A stretch of DNA of 64,000 nt from Halodesulfurarchaeum sp. HSR-GB (GCF_031432215.1 NZ_JAVKGN010000001.1:1479421-1543420), one strand, 5' to 3'. Counted from the stretch's first letter, positions 1-8,912 are shown. The notes: generated by a model not told the origin, from the letters alone. Translations and numbers: made by a program.

Positions 1-752
1 TTCACCACTGGGTCGAGGAGCTGACGGCCCGATCGGACCGCATCACGGCCCATCAGGAGGAAATCTCGCTTCGGGTCGTACAGATCATCTTCCTCACTGC
101 AGCGGCGATCGCTGCACTCTCCCTGTGGGGGATCGACCTCGGGGGCCTGCTAGTCGGGGCCGGCTTCCTCGGTATCGTGGCGGGGCTGGCCGCCCAGCAG
201 ACGCTTGGCTCCCTCATCGCCGGTTTCGTCCTCATGTTGTCCCGTCCCTTCGAGATCGGCGACTGGGTCCAGATCGGTGAACATGAGGGAATCGTCAGCG
301 AGGTCACGATCGTCAACACCCGGCTCGAGAACTTCGACGGCGAGCTCGTCGTGTTACCAAATGACGCGGTCGGCAACGCCACGATCGTGAACCGGACGAC
401 CAAGGGACGGCTCCGCCTCCGTGTCGAGGTTGGAATCGACTATTCGGCGGACCCGGACCGCGCCATGGATGTCGCGAACGAGGCCTTATCTGAGGTGGAC
501 AACATCCTCTCTGTCCCCCGGCCCAGGGTCATTACCAGTCGCCTGGACGACTCGGCGATCGTCCTCGAACTCCGGTTCTGGATCGACAAGCCGAGTGCCC
601 GTCGCCGGGCCAAGGCGATCAGTGCAGCCATTCGGGCCGTCTCGGGAGCCTTCCAGGAGGCCGGAATCAAGATTCCGTTCCCCCAGCGGGAACTCTCCGG
701 TCGGGGAGAAACTGGCGGGTTCCACGTGGTCGAGAGCGGTGCGGAGGACTGA
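1..752 (+). CDS. MscS-family mechanosensitive channel (5' end cut by window)
   Basis: The reading frame is already open at base 3, so the N-terminus lies outside the window. The visible 249 residues hold the last transmembrane helix, rich in Gly and Ala (GLLVGAGFLGIVAGLAAQQT), which is the pore-lining TM3 type. It is followed by the MscS beta domain (SRPFEIGDWVQIG, then LPNDAVGNATIVN) and the alpha/beta C-terminal domain. Proteins of this family sit in the cytoplasmic membrane and open on membrane tension to release solutes on osmotic downshock. A second, complete paralogue lies at 26113-26982. The family call is secure; gating and selectivity are not visible. Confidence 0.93.
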   Translation, partial: HHWVEELTARSDRITAHQEEISLRVVQIIFLTAAAIAALSLWGIDLGGLLVGAGFLGIVAGLAAQQTLGSLIAGFVLMLSRPFEIGDWVQIGEHEGIVSEVTIVNTRLENFDGELVVLPNDAVGNATIVNRTTKGRLRLRVEVGIDYSADPDRAMDVANEALSEVDNILSVPRPRVITSRLDDSAIVLELRFWIDKPSARRRAKAISAAIRAVSGAFQEAGIKIPFPQRELSGRGETGGFHVVESGAED

Positions 753-792
753 GCGGACAAACGGTTTTATCGCCGGCTTTCGTTGAGCCAGT

Positions 793-996
793 ATGGACTA
801 CGGCCGGGCGTTCTATATTGCGGCCCGGGTCTACGTCTGGGGATTGCTGCTGGCTGGAGTGGCCACTATCTCCGTTCTCTTCTTGCCATCGGGGCTTCCG
901 AGTCCCCGGCTGGCTGGTATCTGGTTCGCACTGGGAGGATTCGGGTCGTTGGTGCTTGTAACCGCGATTCTGATCTACCTCCTGCAAAACTGGTGA
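793..996 (+). CDS. small two-helix membrane protein
   Basis: A 67-residue protein with two hydrophobic stretches (about residues 8-30 and 41-65) and no recognisable domain. It lies 40 bp after the MscS gene on the same strand, so the two may be co-transcribed. The ATG follows a TTTTAT-like box about 27 bp upstream (near 765), compatible with a leaderless start instead. Function unknown. Confidence 0.7.
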   Translation: MDYGRAFYIAARVYVWGLLLAGVATISVLFLPSGLPSPRLAGIWFALGGFGSLVLVTAILIYLLQNW

Positions 997-1054
997 GAAC
1001 ACCCGTCGAGACAAAAGGAGTCAGTCGGCCGCGATAGTGAAGGGGATGAGCGCG

Positions 1055-2119
1055 CTATTCAGATTCTTGTGGCGGTCCCTGGTTCCCGGACCCTGGGTTC
1101 TGGTTGCCCGCGTCCGTCGGTGGTCCGGTCTGTCCAGAGGGGCCGCCACCGTTTCCGCTGTTCGAGCCGGGGGAGTTCTCATCAGGCGGACCCATCGTCC
1201 GGTTGTCCGCTGATGGTCCCGTCGTTCGGTTGTCCGCTGATGGTCCCATTGACTCGTTCGCTGCTGGCCCAGTCGTGTTATCGCCGGGTCCCATCGCCCC
1301 GTTACCGGGGGCGTCCTCAGGTGGGCCTGCGTGTGCGGGTGGGCCCTGTCCCATGTGCTGTCCAGGGTTCGGTCCAACGACCGACCGTGCGACGGCTGCG
1401 GTCTCCGGACCGCTCATGTTCCGGGCCTGGGATCGAAGGGTTTCGAGCTGGGTCGTGTTGATTCCGTGGGCTTGCCGGACGTCCTCGGGGATCGCCTCGC
1501 TCGTCGATTCCGTCTGGTTGATTAGCCGTTCCATGGAGGTAATCTGGGCCTCCAGTCGGGAGACATGCGCGTAGTACGCGCCCTCGGGGATGGTTCCGTT
1601 CTCGTGGGCCTGTTCGAATTCTTCGGTCTGATTTCGGAGGTGGGCCAGTTGGCGTTCGAGCTGTTCGGTCTCGTTCGCCACGAGCCGTGCTTTCGACTGG
1701 TTCGAGTGGGCAGCTGCGACCGAGAGGCCAAAGGCGCGTTCCGAGACACTCCCGCGGATCTCAGCTTGCTGGGTGCTCACGATGGCCGAGAGCTGTGCGC
1801 CCGGAGCCACCGTCTCCGTGGTTTCGTTGGTCTCGTTGAGCGAGTCGGTCTCGTTCGTGTCCGTGTCGTTCACCGGTTCAGTTTCGTTCAAATCCGTCGT
1901 GTTTTCTGTCGTCGTGTTGTCGTCGACCGTCGTGTTTTCCGTGGTCGTATTTTCGTCCGCTATCGTAGTGGTCGTTTCAGTCGTGTTATTCGTGTCCGCA
2001 TAGATCGGGCCAGCGTCGATGGCCTCCTGGTCCGCCGTTACGGCGCCGGCCGCTCCAGCTCCGGCGACGATACCGAGGATGACCATGATCGCTGTGAATA
2101 CAGCCAGTGCACGTCTCAT
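1055..2119 (-). CDS. secreted Asn/Thr-rich low-complexity protein
   Basis: The ATG at 2119 was chosen because it opens a normal signal peptide (MRRALAVFTAIMVILGIVAG); the upstream in-frame ATG would put 21 unlikely residues before it. The mature part begins with about 70 residues crowded with N-x-T/S sites, so it is probably N-glycosylated. A central helical region (about residues 110-230) has coiled-coil character and runs of Gln and Glu. The tail is rich in Gly, Pro and Asn and carries a tandem 9-residue repeat (GPSADNRTT, GPSADNRTM). It lies 74 bp downstream of the membrane-bound winged-helix gene on the same strand, so the two probably work together at the cell surface. No enzyme motif is visible. 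Confidence 0.75.
   Translation of the reverse strand: MRRALAVFTAIMVILGIVAGAGAAGAVTADQEAIDAGPIYADTNNTTETTTTIADENTTTENTTVDDNTTTENTTDLNETEPVNDTDTNETDSLNETNETTETVAPGAQLSAIVSTQQAEIRGSVSERAFGLSVAAAHSNQSKARLVANETEQLERQLAHLRNQTEEFEQAHENGTIPEGAYYAHVSRLEAQITSMERLINQTESTSEAIPEDVRQAHGINTTQLETLRSQARNMSGPETAAVARSVVGPNPGQHMGQGPPAHAGPPEDAPGNGAMGPGDNTTGPAANESMGPSADNRTTGPSADNRTMGPPDENSPGSNSGNGGGPSGQTGPPTDAGNQNPGSGNQGPPQESE
1200..1247. repeat. 21-bp direct repeat, period 27 bp, inside the secreted protein gene
   Basis: The same 21 bases occur at 1200-1220 and 1227-1247. The period of 27 bp keeps the reading frame and encodes two copies of a 9-residue Gly-Pro-Ser-Ala-Asp-Asn-Arg-Thr unit. The near identity at DNA level suggests a recent slippage duplication. 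Confidence 0.9.
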
Positions 2120-2193
2120 CGACTTGCCGTAGTAGCCACGGACAGTTATACCCGGCCGGTCCTGAACGCGGTTTGGGCCCAATTAAGCCCGAT

Positions 2194-3258
2194 TTAGACC
2201 GATTCGTCCCCGGATTCGGGGAGTTTGACGACGTTCTCTCGACCGATCCGGAACTTCTCGATTTCACCGGCCTCCGACATGTCCGAGAGTACCTGGCTCG
2301 TCTTGGCCTCCGTCCAGTCAAGCGCCTCGACGATCTCCTGTTGTTTCGCTCGACCGCCGACCGAGGCGAGGTACTGCTCGACGCGTTCCTCGTTGCTCAA
2401 AAGCTCCGACGGTGGGGTCGGTTCGCCGGATTCCCCCTCCGGTTCGGCCGGCTCGGTGACCGAGCCCGCGCTGTCAGTCGGCTCCGATTCAGTCTCGCGA
2501 TAGACGTACCACCCGCCAAGTACAACCAGTGCGAGGAGAAGCAGTCCGATCGGGACCCAGGGAAGGCCGTCCCCGGCCGCTGTCGTCTCGGTCGTCGTCA
2601 GATCCGGGCTCGTCGTGGGTGTGGGTTCGAGTGTGAGCGCGGGCTGTGTTCCTTCGAACTGGCGAGGGCCCTGCCAGACGACTTCCCCATCACTCGAACT
2701 GGTTGGCGTGGGATCGACCGTGGCCTGCTGGTAGGCCTCGGGCCACTCGATCCGCAGTCGTGTCTCCTCGTCGAGGAACAGCCCCTGCAATGCGTCCCCG
2801 GCCTGGATTTCCCCGTCTGTCACGTTCGCAAAGTTCTCCCAGGTGGCGGTGTAGGTAACGGTCCCATACTGGTTCCCGAGTGTCGGACTCGTTCGGGCCG
2901 TGACGCCGAAATCACGTACGGTCATCGACCGGCCGGTCGATGTTTCCGCCGCGGACACCGTGTTCTGCATGCGGTCGGCAAAGCGGGATACGTAGGTCGA
3001 TTCGTTCTGCTCGATGTCACCTGCCAACTCCTCGAACGCCTGGGTATCGTTTTCGTCGTCCAGTCTGATTGCGTATTCGATCTGGAACGTCGCCGTGCCG
3101 TTCTCGGCTACATCTGCACCGATGATCACGAGATCCGATTCCATCTCCCCGATCTGCTGGGTGTCCGACCCGAGCGTCGTGCCGGCCGTCGCCGGGCCCG
3201 CGAGGACGCCCAGAAGGAGGACAGCCAATCCCAGTGCCCGAAAGCTCCCCCAGTCCAT
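2194..3258 (-). CDS. membrane-tethered winged-helix protein (signal peptide, ectodomain, TM, cytoplasmic wHTH)
   Basis: The start at 3258 gives a good signal peptide (MDWGSFRALGLAVLLLGVLA); the longer in-frame extension is charged and unlikely. A secreted ectodomain of about 220 residues follows, with a DUF4897-like look and several N-x-T sites. Then come a single membrane span (PWVPIGLLLLALVVLGGWYV), an acidic linker and a C-terminal winged helix (RVEQYLASVGGRAKQQEIVE, ending in VVKLPE). This order resembles the COG2512 class of membrane-associated predicted regulators, so extracellular sensing with a DNA-binding output is plausible. The secreted protein at 1055-2119 is downstream on the same strand and a candidate partner or target. 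Topology and function are inferred. Confidence 0.8.
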   Translation of the reverse strand: MDWGSFRALGLAVLLLGVLAGPATAGTTLGSDTQQIGEMESDLVIIGADVAENGTATFQIEYAIRLDDENDTQAFEELAGDIEQNESTYVSRFADRMQNTVSAAETSTGRSMTVRDFGVTARTSPTLGNQYGTVTYTATWENFANVTDGEIQAGDALQGLFLDEETRLRIEWPEAYQQATVDPTPTSSSDGEVVWQGPRQFEGTQPALTLEPTPTTSPDLTTTETTAAGDGLPWVPIGLLLLALVVLGGWYVYRETESEPTDSAGSVTEPAEPEGESGEPTPPSELLSNEERVEQYLASVGGRAKQQEIVEALDWTEAKTSQVLSDMSEAGEIEKFRIGRENVVKLPESGDESV

Positions 3259-3353
3259 ATCACATAGGGATTCCCCAGGGTTGAAATCCTTCCGTTCGGG
3301 GCGAAGTCGAGGTCCCGCGGAGGCTAAGTAGATGGGCCCGAAGCTACCAGGTA

Positions 3354-3815
3354 ATGAAAGTCGTTGGCGTTGCCGGCCGTCGAAACAGCGGGAAGACGAC
3401 ACTACTCGAGCGGCTACTCGAGGCCCTCCCCGAGTCGATCTGTGTCGCGACGGTGAAATCGATTCATCACGACATCGAGTTCGACACCGAAGGAACGGAT
3501 ACACACCGCCATCGCCTGGCCGGAGCAGACAGGGTCATCGGCATCACCCCGACTCAGTCTGCGGAGTTCCGACCGGTGGGCAAGGAAGATGGGGTAACAC
3601 TGACGGACCGGCTGGTCGAACTCCACGAGCAGGGCGTCGACTGGGTGTTCGTCGAGGGGTTCAAGACTGCGGCCCTTCCCACTATTCTCGTGGGCGACAT
3701 CGAGGAAACCGCGGTCGAGGGTGACCTCCTCTTTCGCGTTCCGGACGGGACTGCTGTCGACGGGGACGCAATTTTCAACCGAATTCGTACCGTACCTGAT
3801 TGGAAACCGCCGTGA
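3354..3815 (+). CDS. mobB: MobB-like molybdopterin-guanine dinucleotide biosynthesis GTPase
   Basis: A 153-residue P-loop protein with GRRNSGKTTLLERLLE at the N-terminus, the usual length and motif of MobB. MobB binds GTP and helps MobA make molybdopterin guanine dinucleotide, the cofactor of DMSO-reductase-type enzymes. The SIHHDIEFDTEGTDTHRHR segment matches the family's switch-like region. No other molybdopterin gene is adjacent, so the call rests on the protein alone. It is divergent from the membrane-bound wHTH gene across 95 bp. Confidence 0.88.
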   Translation: MKVVGVAGRRNSGKTTLLERLLEALPESICVATVKSIHHDIEFDTEGTDTHRHRLAGADRVIGITPTQSAEFRPVGKEDGVTLTDRLVELHEQGVDWVFVEGFKTAALPTILVGDIEETAVEGDLLFRVPDGTAVDGDAIFNRIRTVPDWKPP

Positions 3816-3900
3816 GGACCCATTCGGACGGGCTGGAATACGGCTATCGGCACCCCCGACAGCAACCCTTTTGTCCGGCTACCCCAAAACTCCACTAACA

Positions 3901-4293
3901 ATGTCGGAATCGATGAGCGAGTATCTCTCCCAGGACATGCAGTGTGAGGGGCTTCTGGAATGTATGCACGGGCTCAAGGAGCTCGACAAGGATGTGTTTC
4001 TGGTGTTGACCGACGCCGACGAACCGCTCACAGTCGATGACATCGCCGAGGCCGTCGACCGGGAGCGCTCGACGGCCTATCGGTCCGTCCAACGTCTGCT
4101 CCAGTCCGGGTTCATCCAGAAAGAGCAGGTGAACTACGAACAGGGCGGGTACTATCACGTCTACCGCCCCACGGATCCGGATCGGATCGCCGACGACATG
4201 CAGCGACTCCTCAACGACTGGTATGCCAAGATGGGACAGCTCATCACCCAGTTCCGGGACCAGTACGAGGAACGGGCGGTCACCGAGAACTAA
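3901..4293 (+). CDS. TrmB-type winged-helix transcriptional regulator (paralogue 1)
   Basis: A 130-residue protein with a TrmB/MarR-like winged helix: DEPLTVDDIAEAVDRERSTA (helix-turn-helix), then YRSVQRLLQSGFIQKEQVNY and the wing GGYYHVYRPT. A C-terminal amphipathic helix follows (LLNDWYAKMGQLITQFRDQY), probably for dimerisation. It starts at the ATG at 3901; the longer frame upstream is unlikely because a TTTTGT-like box and an MSES start fit better. The protein at 48087-48497 is a close paralogue (see findings). The regulated genes are unknown. Confidence 0.85.
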   Translation: MSESMSEYLSQDMQCEGLLECMHGLKELDKDVFLVLTDADEPLTVDDIAEAVDRERSTAYRSVQRLLQSGFIQKEQVNYEQGGYYHVYRPTDPDRIADDMQRLLNDWYAKMGQLITQFRDQYEERAVTEN

Positions 4294-4333
4294 CTCCCGG
4301 GGTGTTTTGTAACCGGCGTTCGGAAGGCTAGCC

Positions 4334-4651
4334 ATGGCTGTGCCGCCACCGGAAACAGACGAGGACGAGACAGCCATCGCCTTCGGTATCGCCGCTGTCG
4401 ACGGTCTGCTCGATGAAACCGACCTGGACTTCCCCGCCGATCGCCAGGCCGTCGAGACGGCACTGGGAAATCGGGTCGTCCCCTACGATCCCCGGGGAAA
4501 CACTGTCTCACTCACAACCGCACTGGAGGACGTCGAAAAACGGCAGTTCGGATCCCGACAGGAGTTGCTCAACGCGCTCCATCCGGTCTTCGAGGCCAGA
4601 CGAAACGGTGCTGGCCTCCAGGGTTGGCTCCGATCGCTGTTGCCCTTCTAA
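4334..4651 (+). CDS. conserved-looking small acidic protein, unknown function
   Basis: A soluble 105-residue protein, acidic at the N-terminus (ETDEDET), with no recognised motif and no membrane span. It follows the TrmB-type regulator by 40 bp on the same strand and its stop codon abuts the stop of the convergent phosphatase gene. Strong GC3 bias like its neighbours supports it being a real gene. Confidence 0.65.
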   Translation: MAVPPPETDEDETAIAFGIAAVDGLLDETDLDFPADRQAVETALGNRVVPYDPRGNTVSLTTALEDVEKRQFGSRQELLNALHPVFEARRNGAGLQGWLRSLLPF

Positions 4652-5317
4652 TCACAGGACCGTGTTCAGGGCCTCGAGGAACCCGTCGGCGTAACTCCCG
4701 CTGGTCACGATGTCCGCCGCCTCTTTTGCGTCTGGGGTCGCGTTGGCGACGGCGACACCGGTTCCAGCAACCTCGAAGAGTGACACGTCGTTGGGACTAT
4801 CGCCCACCGCGAGGGCTGTTCCCGGGTCGAATTCGAGGTGTGCGGCGAGTGCCTCGAAGGCTGCCCCCTTGCTCACGTCCGGAGATTTGACGTGATAGGC
4901 GTATTCGGAGTCGACGACCTCCAGCCCGTGCTCCGCAGCGATGGCTTCGAGCGGTTCGAGCGGGGACTCGCGGCTCACTGCGATTTCGGTCTCACGCCAC
5001 TTGTTTGCCAGGTCCAGTTCGCCAAACCCCAGGTCGTGGCCCTGGCGCTGGTAGGCCTCGGCGACAGCGTCCGCAGCGGCCCGATCGCCGTGTACCTGGA
5101 GGGTGTCTTCGGCCACGGCGATCCCGCCGTTTTCCGCGACGACCATCGGTTCGAGCCCGGAATACTGGGCCAGTGCGACGGGGAAGGGGAGGGCTTTGCC
5201 CGTCGCAACAATGACTGGGGCCGGCCAGGAGCCGAGGGCATCGATGATCCGGGGGTCGATCGATCGGTCCGGCCGGCTCAACGTGCCATCGATATCGACG
5301 GCGAGTGGCGGGGCCAT
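4652..5317 (-). CDS. pgp: HAD-superfamily phosphatase, phosphoglycolate phosphatase-type
   Basis: The start at 5317 places the HAD motif I (LAVDIDGTLSRPD) at the N-terminus as expected; the eight residues before it are probably not translated. Motif II (VIVATGK) and the C-terminal motifs (KGAAFEALAAHL, LAVGDSPNDVSLFEVAG) are all present. The 221-residue length and the archaeal-type cap domain (helix-rich, about residues 80-150) fit archaeal phosphoglycolate phosphatase, which removes 2-phosphoglycolate, a by-product of DNA repair or oxygenase activity. Other small phosphomonoester substrates are possible. It is 7 bp downstream of panE and likely in the same operon. Confidence 0.85.
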   Translation of the reverse strand: MAPPLAVDIDGTLSRPDRSIDPRIIDALGSWPAPVIVATGKALPFPVALAQYSGLEPMVVAENGGIAVAEDTLQVHGDRAAADAVAEAYQRQGHDLGFGELDLANKWRETEIAVSRESPLEPLEAIAAEHGLEVVDSEYAYHVKSPDVSKGAAFEALAAHLEFDPGTALAVGDSPNDVSLFEVAGTGVAVANATPDAKEAADIVTSGSYADGFLEALNTVL

Positions 5318-5324
5318 AGCCGGG

Positions 5325-6254
5325 TTACTCACGCGACCCATTTGACGGATGTGTTTCAGCCCGAGAACTCGCCAGGCGAATCGCGGCCGCGAGGGTTCGA
5401 TTGACCGGGACGGGAATATTGTGTTCCTCGGCTCGGTCGACGATGGCTCCGTTCAGCGAATCGATTTCCGTTCGTGTGCCTCGCTTCAAGTCCTGTAACA
5501 TCGAGGAACGATTCGTCGCCGTGTCTTCGACGACCTGGACTGCCTGTTCAACCGGGTTACTGACCCGATAGCCCTCGGCCGCGGCGACGCGGGCGGCTTC
5601 CTCGATTGCCGCTTCGAGGAGTTCGCGTCCGGGCCCTGATCGAAGGTGCCCATTTGGCACTCGACCCAGGGCTGTCACCGGATTGATGCCCACATTGACG
5701 AGCACTTTCTCCCAGATGGCGGTCCGAATATCTGACTCGATTTGGATATCGAATCCAGCCTCCCTGAACGTTGCCGTCACCGTAACGAACCCCTCATTTC
5801 CGCCCCAGGGGCGACCGATACGGATCTGTCCCCGGCTTTCGAGACGGACACGGCCTGGCTCCGGGACGAATGCGGCCATTGTCGTCGTCCCGGCGATCAC
5901 TCGGTTTTCGCCGACGGCCTCCCGGATCGTCTCGATGTTCCCCAGGCCGTTCTGTAGCGTGAGTACGTCGACGCCATCGAGAAACGGCTGAACCGCCGCC
6001 ATGGCGGTGTCGGTGTCGTAGCTCTTGACGGCGAGAATCAGCAGGTCCGTGCCGGCGACGGCCGAGGGATCGGTATCGACCTCGATCGCCCGCGAGTGGG
6101 CGGGCTCATCCGGATACTCGATTTGCAGCGAACCACGCTGGAGCGCCCGCAGGTGGTCGTTCTCGTGGCCGATCAGTGTCACCGTGGCGGACTTCGAGAG
6201 CGCTCCGGCGAGTGCCGATCCGATCGCCCCGGCTCCCAAAATCGCCACGCGCAT
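5325..6254 (-). CDS. panE: 2-dehydropantoate 2-reductase (ketopantoate reductase)
   Basis: A 309-residue protein with an N-terminal NAD(P)-binding Rossmann motif (MRVAILGAGAIGSALAGAL). It also has the family segments LLILAVKSYDTDTA, LTLQNGLGN and IWEKVLVNVGINPVTALGRV, and the C-terminal catalytic helical domain (SSMLQDLKRGTRTEIDSLNG, with the Lys and Glu residues expected). PanE reduces ketopantoate to pantoate with NADPH for coenzyme A synthesis. It is the first gene of a probable panE-pgp operon. Confidence 0.93.
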   Translation of the reverse strand: MRVAILGAGAIGSALAGALSKSATVTLIGHENDHLRALQRGSLQIEYPDEPAHSRAIEVDTDPSAVAGTDLLILAVKSYDTDTAMAAVQPFLDGVDVLTLQNGLGNIETIREAVGENRVIAGTTTMAAFVPEPGRVRLESRGQIRIGRPWGGNEGFVTVTATFREAGFDIQIESDIRTAIWEKVLVNVGINPVTALGRVPNGHLRSGPGRELLEAAIEEAARVAAAEGYRVSNPVEQAVQVVEDTATNRSSMLQDLKRGTRTEIDSLNGAIVDRAEEHNIPVPVNRTLAAAIRLASSRAETHPSNGSRE

Positions 6255-6328
6255 GGGCGGGGATTAGTCGGGATGGCTCATAGCCTTTGCCGGGGAAGGC
6301 TTTTCGGGGCGAGCGAAGAAAGAGGTCT

Positions 6329-7234
6329 ATGGAGCGTTCGCGGGGCCAGATCATTCTCGTCGCGGCGTTTGCCCTCGCGGTCGTCTTCGTCGCCCTGGCG
6401 CTCGTCCTCAACACGGCGATTTTCACCGAGAACCTGGCGACCCGCGAAACCGTCGACGAACACGACGCCATCGATCTGCGAGCCGCGGCCACAGACACCG
6501 GCGACATGCTGTTGCGAGCCACAAACGAAAACGACAGCCTTCGCACCGACGCCGCTACGCTCGTGGGAGCCTATCGAGATCGGATCGACACGTACAGCCA
6601 GGCCGAATTCAATCACTCGCTTACCCAGGGAGCAGTCCACCACGTCCGCCTCGAAGAAACACACAACGGCACGATGGTGCACCAGACCACCGACACCACC
6701 TTCGAGTCAGCCGGCGGGCATGACACCTGGCAGGTTGGCTCGGGGGTCACAGACGTGCGGCGGGGCCAGATCACCGTCACGAACGCCTCTACTTCCACGC
6801 CGGTCGTCTTCAACGCCACCAACGGGTCTGCGAGCTGGTCAGTCTCGGTTCAGGGGTCGGCTGATGGGTACGACGTGACAGTCGAGTCTGTCACGGGAAC
6901 CACATCAGTTCACTCGGACGACGGTCCAGCCGTCGTCCTGCGCCCGACGAACGGCACCGTGAACGGGACCGAGATGGACAACCTGCGAGTTCAGTCCCAG
7001 TTCGAGGGCCCCTTCGAGCTATGGATCAGCAACGGTTCGACCGCGACCGGAACCTATCGTCTGATCCACGACGTGCCGTACGCGGAATTCGACGATTCGG
7101 CCTTCGACGGCGTCGATGATCCGATGGCCCACCCGGCCATCTACAACGCCACGCTCTCGGTCGAACTCTCGCGAAGCGATCTGGAGTACGCGACCAACGT
7201 CACCGTCGAGCCGAACGGCCCCGAACCACGCTGA
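6329..7234 (+). CDS. haloarchaeal membrane-anchored secreted protein, pilin/Tad-like N-terminus
   Basis: The start at 6329 gives MERSRGQIILVAAFALAVVF, a short charged N-terminus followed by one long hydrophobic helix, as in proteins of haloarchaeal pseudopilin or TadE-like type (DUF7261-like; not verified). The remaining 270 residues are beta-rich, with many N-x-T/S sites consistent with an extracellular glycosylated domain. There is no lipobox. It probably serves a cell-surface structural role. It converges with rtcA (stops 2 bp apart). Confidence 0.72.
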   Translation: MERSRGQIILVAAFALAVVFVALALVLNTAIFTENLATRETVDEHDAIDLRAAATDTGDMLLRATNENDSLRTDAATLVGAYRDRIDTYSQAEFNHSLTQGAVHHVRLEETHNGTMVHQTTDTTFESAGGHDTWQVGSGVTDVRRGQITVTNASTSTPVVFNATNGSASWSVSVQGSADGYDVTVESVTGTTSVHSDDGPAVVLRPTNGTVNGTEMDNLRVQSQFEGPFELWISNGSTATGTYRLIHDVPYAEFDDSAFDGVDDPMAHPAIYNATLSVELSRSDLEYATNVTVEPNGPEPR

Positions 7235-7236
7235 AA

Positions 7237-8253
7237 TCAGGGTGATCCGGCCGAAATTCGGGTTCGGTCCGTGTCTGTCTGGATGTCCAGTTCGTAGCCG
7301 AACGTCTCCAGCAGGGTACGGGACGAACGGACGTGATCGGTCAGCGTGGGCGTCGTGATCGACCCGCCGCTTCGGGCCAGGAAGGGGAGCAGCTGATCGG
7401 CGAGATGCCGGTCCACGGCCCCGGTTGCCTGGTGAAATCGACGGAACTGCTGGGCCGCGGCTTCACCGACGTCTTCGGCCGGCCAGCCAGGCTCGCCCAG
7501 GGCGTCGAACCCCGCGACCGAATGCTCGTATTCGGCAACTACCAGCACGACGGTTCCGGTCGAGTCTGAATCGACTGATTCGATGCGGGTGGCGATGGGA
7601 ACGTCGATTGCGCTTTCCAGGGCGTCCCTGGCTCCGTTTGCCTGTCGTGTCGGGACCTCGGCTTCCTGTAAGTCCGCGGTTGCGGTCGAGTGGATGGTCA
7701 CCGCCTCCAGTGCCCCACGTTCGAGACCGTTGATCGGAGCCATGTCGGACGGCGAGACGCTGAGTGTCGCGAGACCGCCGCCCTGCGGGTAGAACCCCCG
7801 GCGCTCGACACTGATCTCGGCGGCAAGGCCAAATCGCCTGAGGAAGAGGAGTTTGACGAACCGGTGGTAGCCGATCGGGGGCGACCACTTGACGTCGGTC
7901 CCGCCAGTGGCGGCCACGGAAAACTCGGTATCAGTCGCCATCGCCAGGGGAAGGGCCGCGTCGAAAACCAGCGAAATGCTCCCCGCGGTTCCCACGTCGA
8001 CCTCGACCTCGCCTCCCACGATCTGCCCCGGTCGGAAGATCACCGTCTCCGAGCCGACTTCAGCCCCCTCGTAGTCTGCGTCGGTGAGGGCCCCGATGAT
8101 TCGGATCGCTGTAACGTGCTGGGCCCGAAGACCCGGCTGGTCTCGGGCCCCTCGAACGTGGTCGATCCGGACGGGAACGCCTTCCATCGCGGCGAGGGCA
8201 ACTGCGAGGCGGACGAGCTGCCCGCCGCCCGCTCGTCCGTCGATCCGTTTCAT
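7237..8253 (-). CDS. rtcA: RNA 3'-terminal phosphate cyclase
   Basis: The start at 8253 gives MKRIDGRAGGGQLVRLAVAL, the typical start of RtcA (DGSxGEGGGQ-type); the 42 residues before it in frame do not belong to the family. Other family segments are DHVRGARDQPGLRAQHVTAI, FYPQGGGLATLSVSP and the C-terminal HLADQLLPFLA, where the His is the nucleotidyl acceptor in characterised enzymes. RtcA uses ATP to convert RNA 3'-phosphate ends to 2',3'-cyclic phosphates. The 338-residue length is standard. Confidence 0.93.
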   Translation of the reverse strand: MKRIDGRAGGGQLVRLAVALAAMEGVPVRIDHVRGARDQPGLRAQHVTAIRIIGALTDADYEGAEVGSETVIFRPGQIVGGEVEVDVGTAGSISLVFDAALPLAMATDTEFSVAATGGTDVKWSPPIGYHRFVKLLFLRRFGLAAEISVERRGFYPQGGGLATLSVSPSDMAPINGLERGALEAVTIHSTATADLQEAEVPTRQANGARDALESAIDVPIATRIESVDSDSTGTVVLVVAEYEHSVAGFDALGEPGWPAEDVGEAAAQQFRRFHQATGAVDRHLADQLLPFLARSGGSITTPTLTDHVRSSRTLLETFGYELDIQTDTDRTRISAGSP

Positions 8254-8344
8254 AGCGAGCCTTCGCAGGGCCAACCATTCAACTTGCGGGTGTAATCTCA
8301 CGAGTGGTCCGAAATCGTTTGTGTGGGCCGCCCCTCCCCATCGT

Positions 8345-8899
8345 ATGGACGACGATTCGTCAGCCCCCGACTGGATCAAATCGGTCCGGGAACATCGTGA
8401 AGCGAAATCCCGGGCCTTCGAGTCGGCGGACTCGCCGCTCAGCGAGCCCGCCCAGCAGACCTTCGATGGGCTGGATTTCTTTCCGATCGACGAAAACTAT
8501 CGGGTGACGGGCCGGTTTGAACCGCTGTCGGACCCGGAATCGGTGTCCCTGGAAGCGACCCGGGGGCCACCGGTGCCCTTCGAGCACGTCGGTCAACTCG
8601 GCGTCGAGATCGCGGGCGAACTCCACGTCCTCGCGGTGTATCGGGCCCAGGGGGTCGACGCGCTGCTCGTTCCCTTCCGTGACGAGACGAACGGCGAGGA
8701 GACGTGGTCACAGGGCCGGTACCTGAACCTCACCCCGCCCGAAAAAACGGGCCGCGTATCAGTTCGCGTCGATTTCAACCTCGCCTATCACCCGCTCTGT
8801 GTCTACGACGAGACTGTCAGTTCGGCGATTCCACCAATCGAAAACGAGATTTCGGCGGCCGTCCGGGCAGGTGAAAAAGGCAGACCGACAGAGGAGTGA
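8345..8899 (+). CDS. DUF1684-family protein
   Basis: A 184-residue protein with a cupin-like DUF1684 pattern. The N-terminus (DWIKSVREHREAKSRAF) and FDGLDFFPIDENYRVTGRF are followed by a beta-rich core. The C-terminal half holds FRDETNGEETWSQGRYL, VRVDFNLAYHPLCVYDE and PPIENEI, where family members carry DFN...NPPC-like signatures. The biochemical role of the family is not established. It starts leaderless-like after a CGTATGG context and is convergent with tfb. Confidence 0.85.
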   Translation: MDDDSSAPDWIKSVREHREAKSRAFESADSPLSEPAQQTFDGLDFFPIDENYRVTGRFEPLSDPESVSLEATRGPPVPFEHVGQLGVEIAGELHVLAVYRAQGVDALLVPFRDETNGEETWSQGRYLNLTPPEKTGRVSVRVDFNLAYHPLCVYDETVSSAIPPIENEISAAVRAGEKGRPTEE

Positions 8900-8912
8900 G
8901 ACCGAATCCGAG

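Noticed and set aside
1200-1247. CRISPR-like short repeat
   Set aside because: Only two copies, in frame within a coding region, no spacer of constant unrelated sequence.
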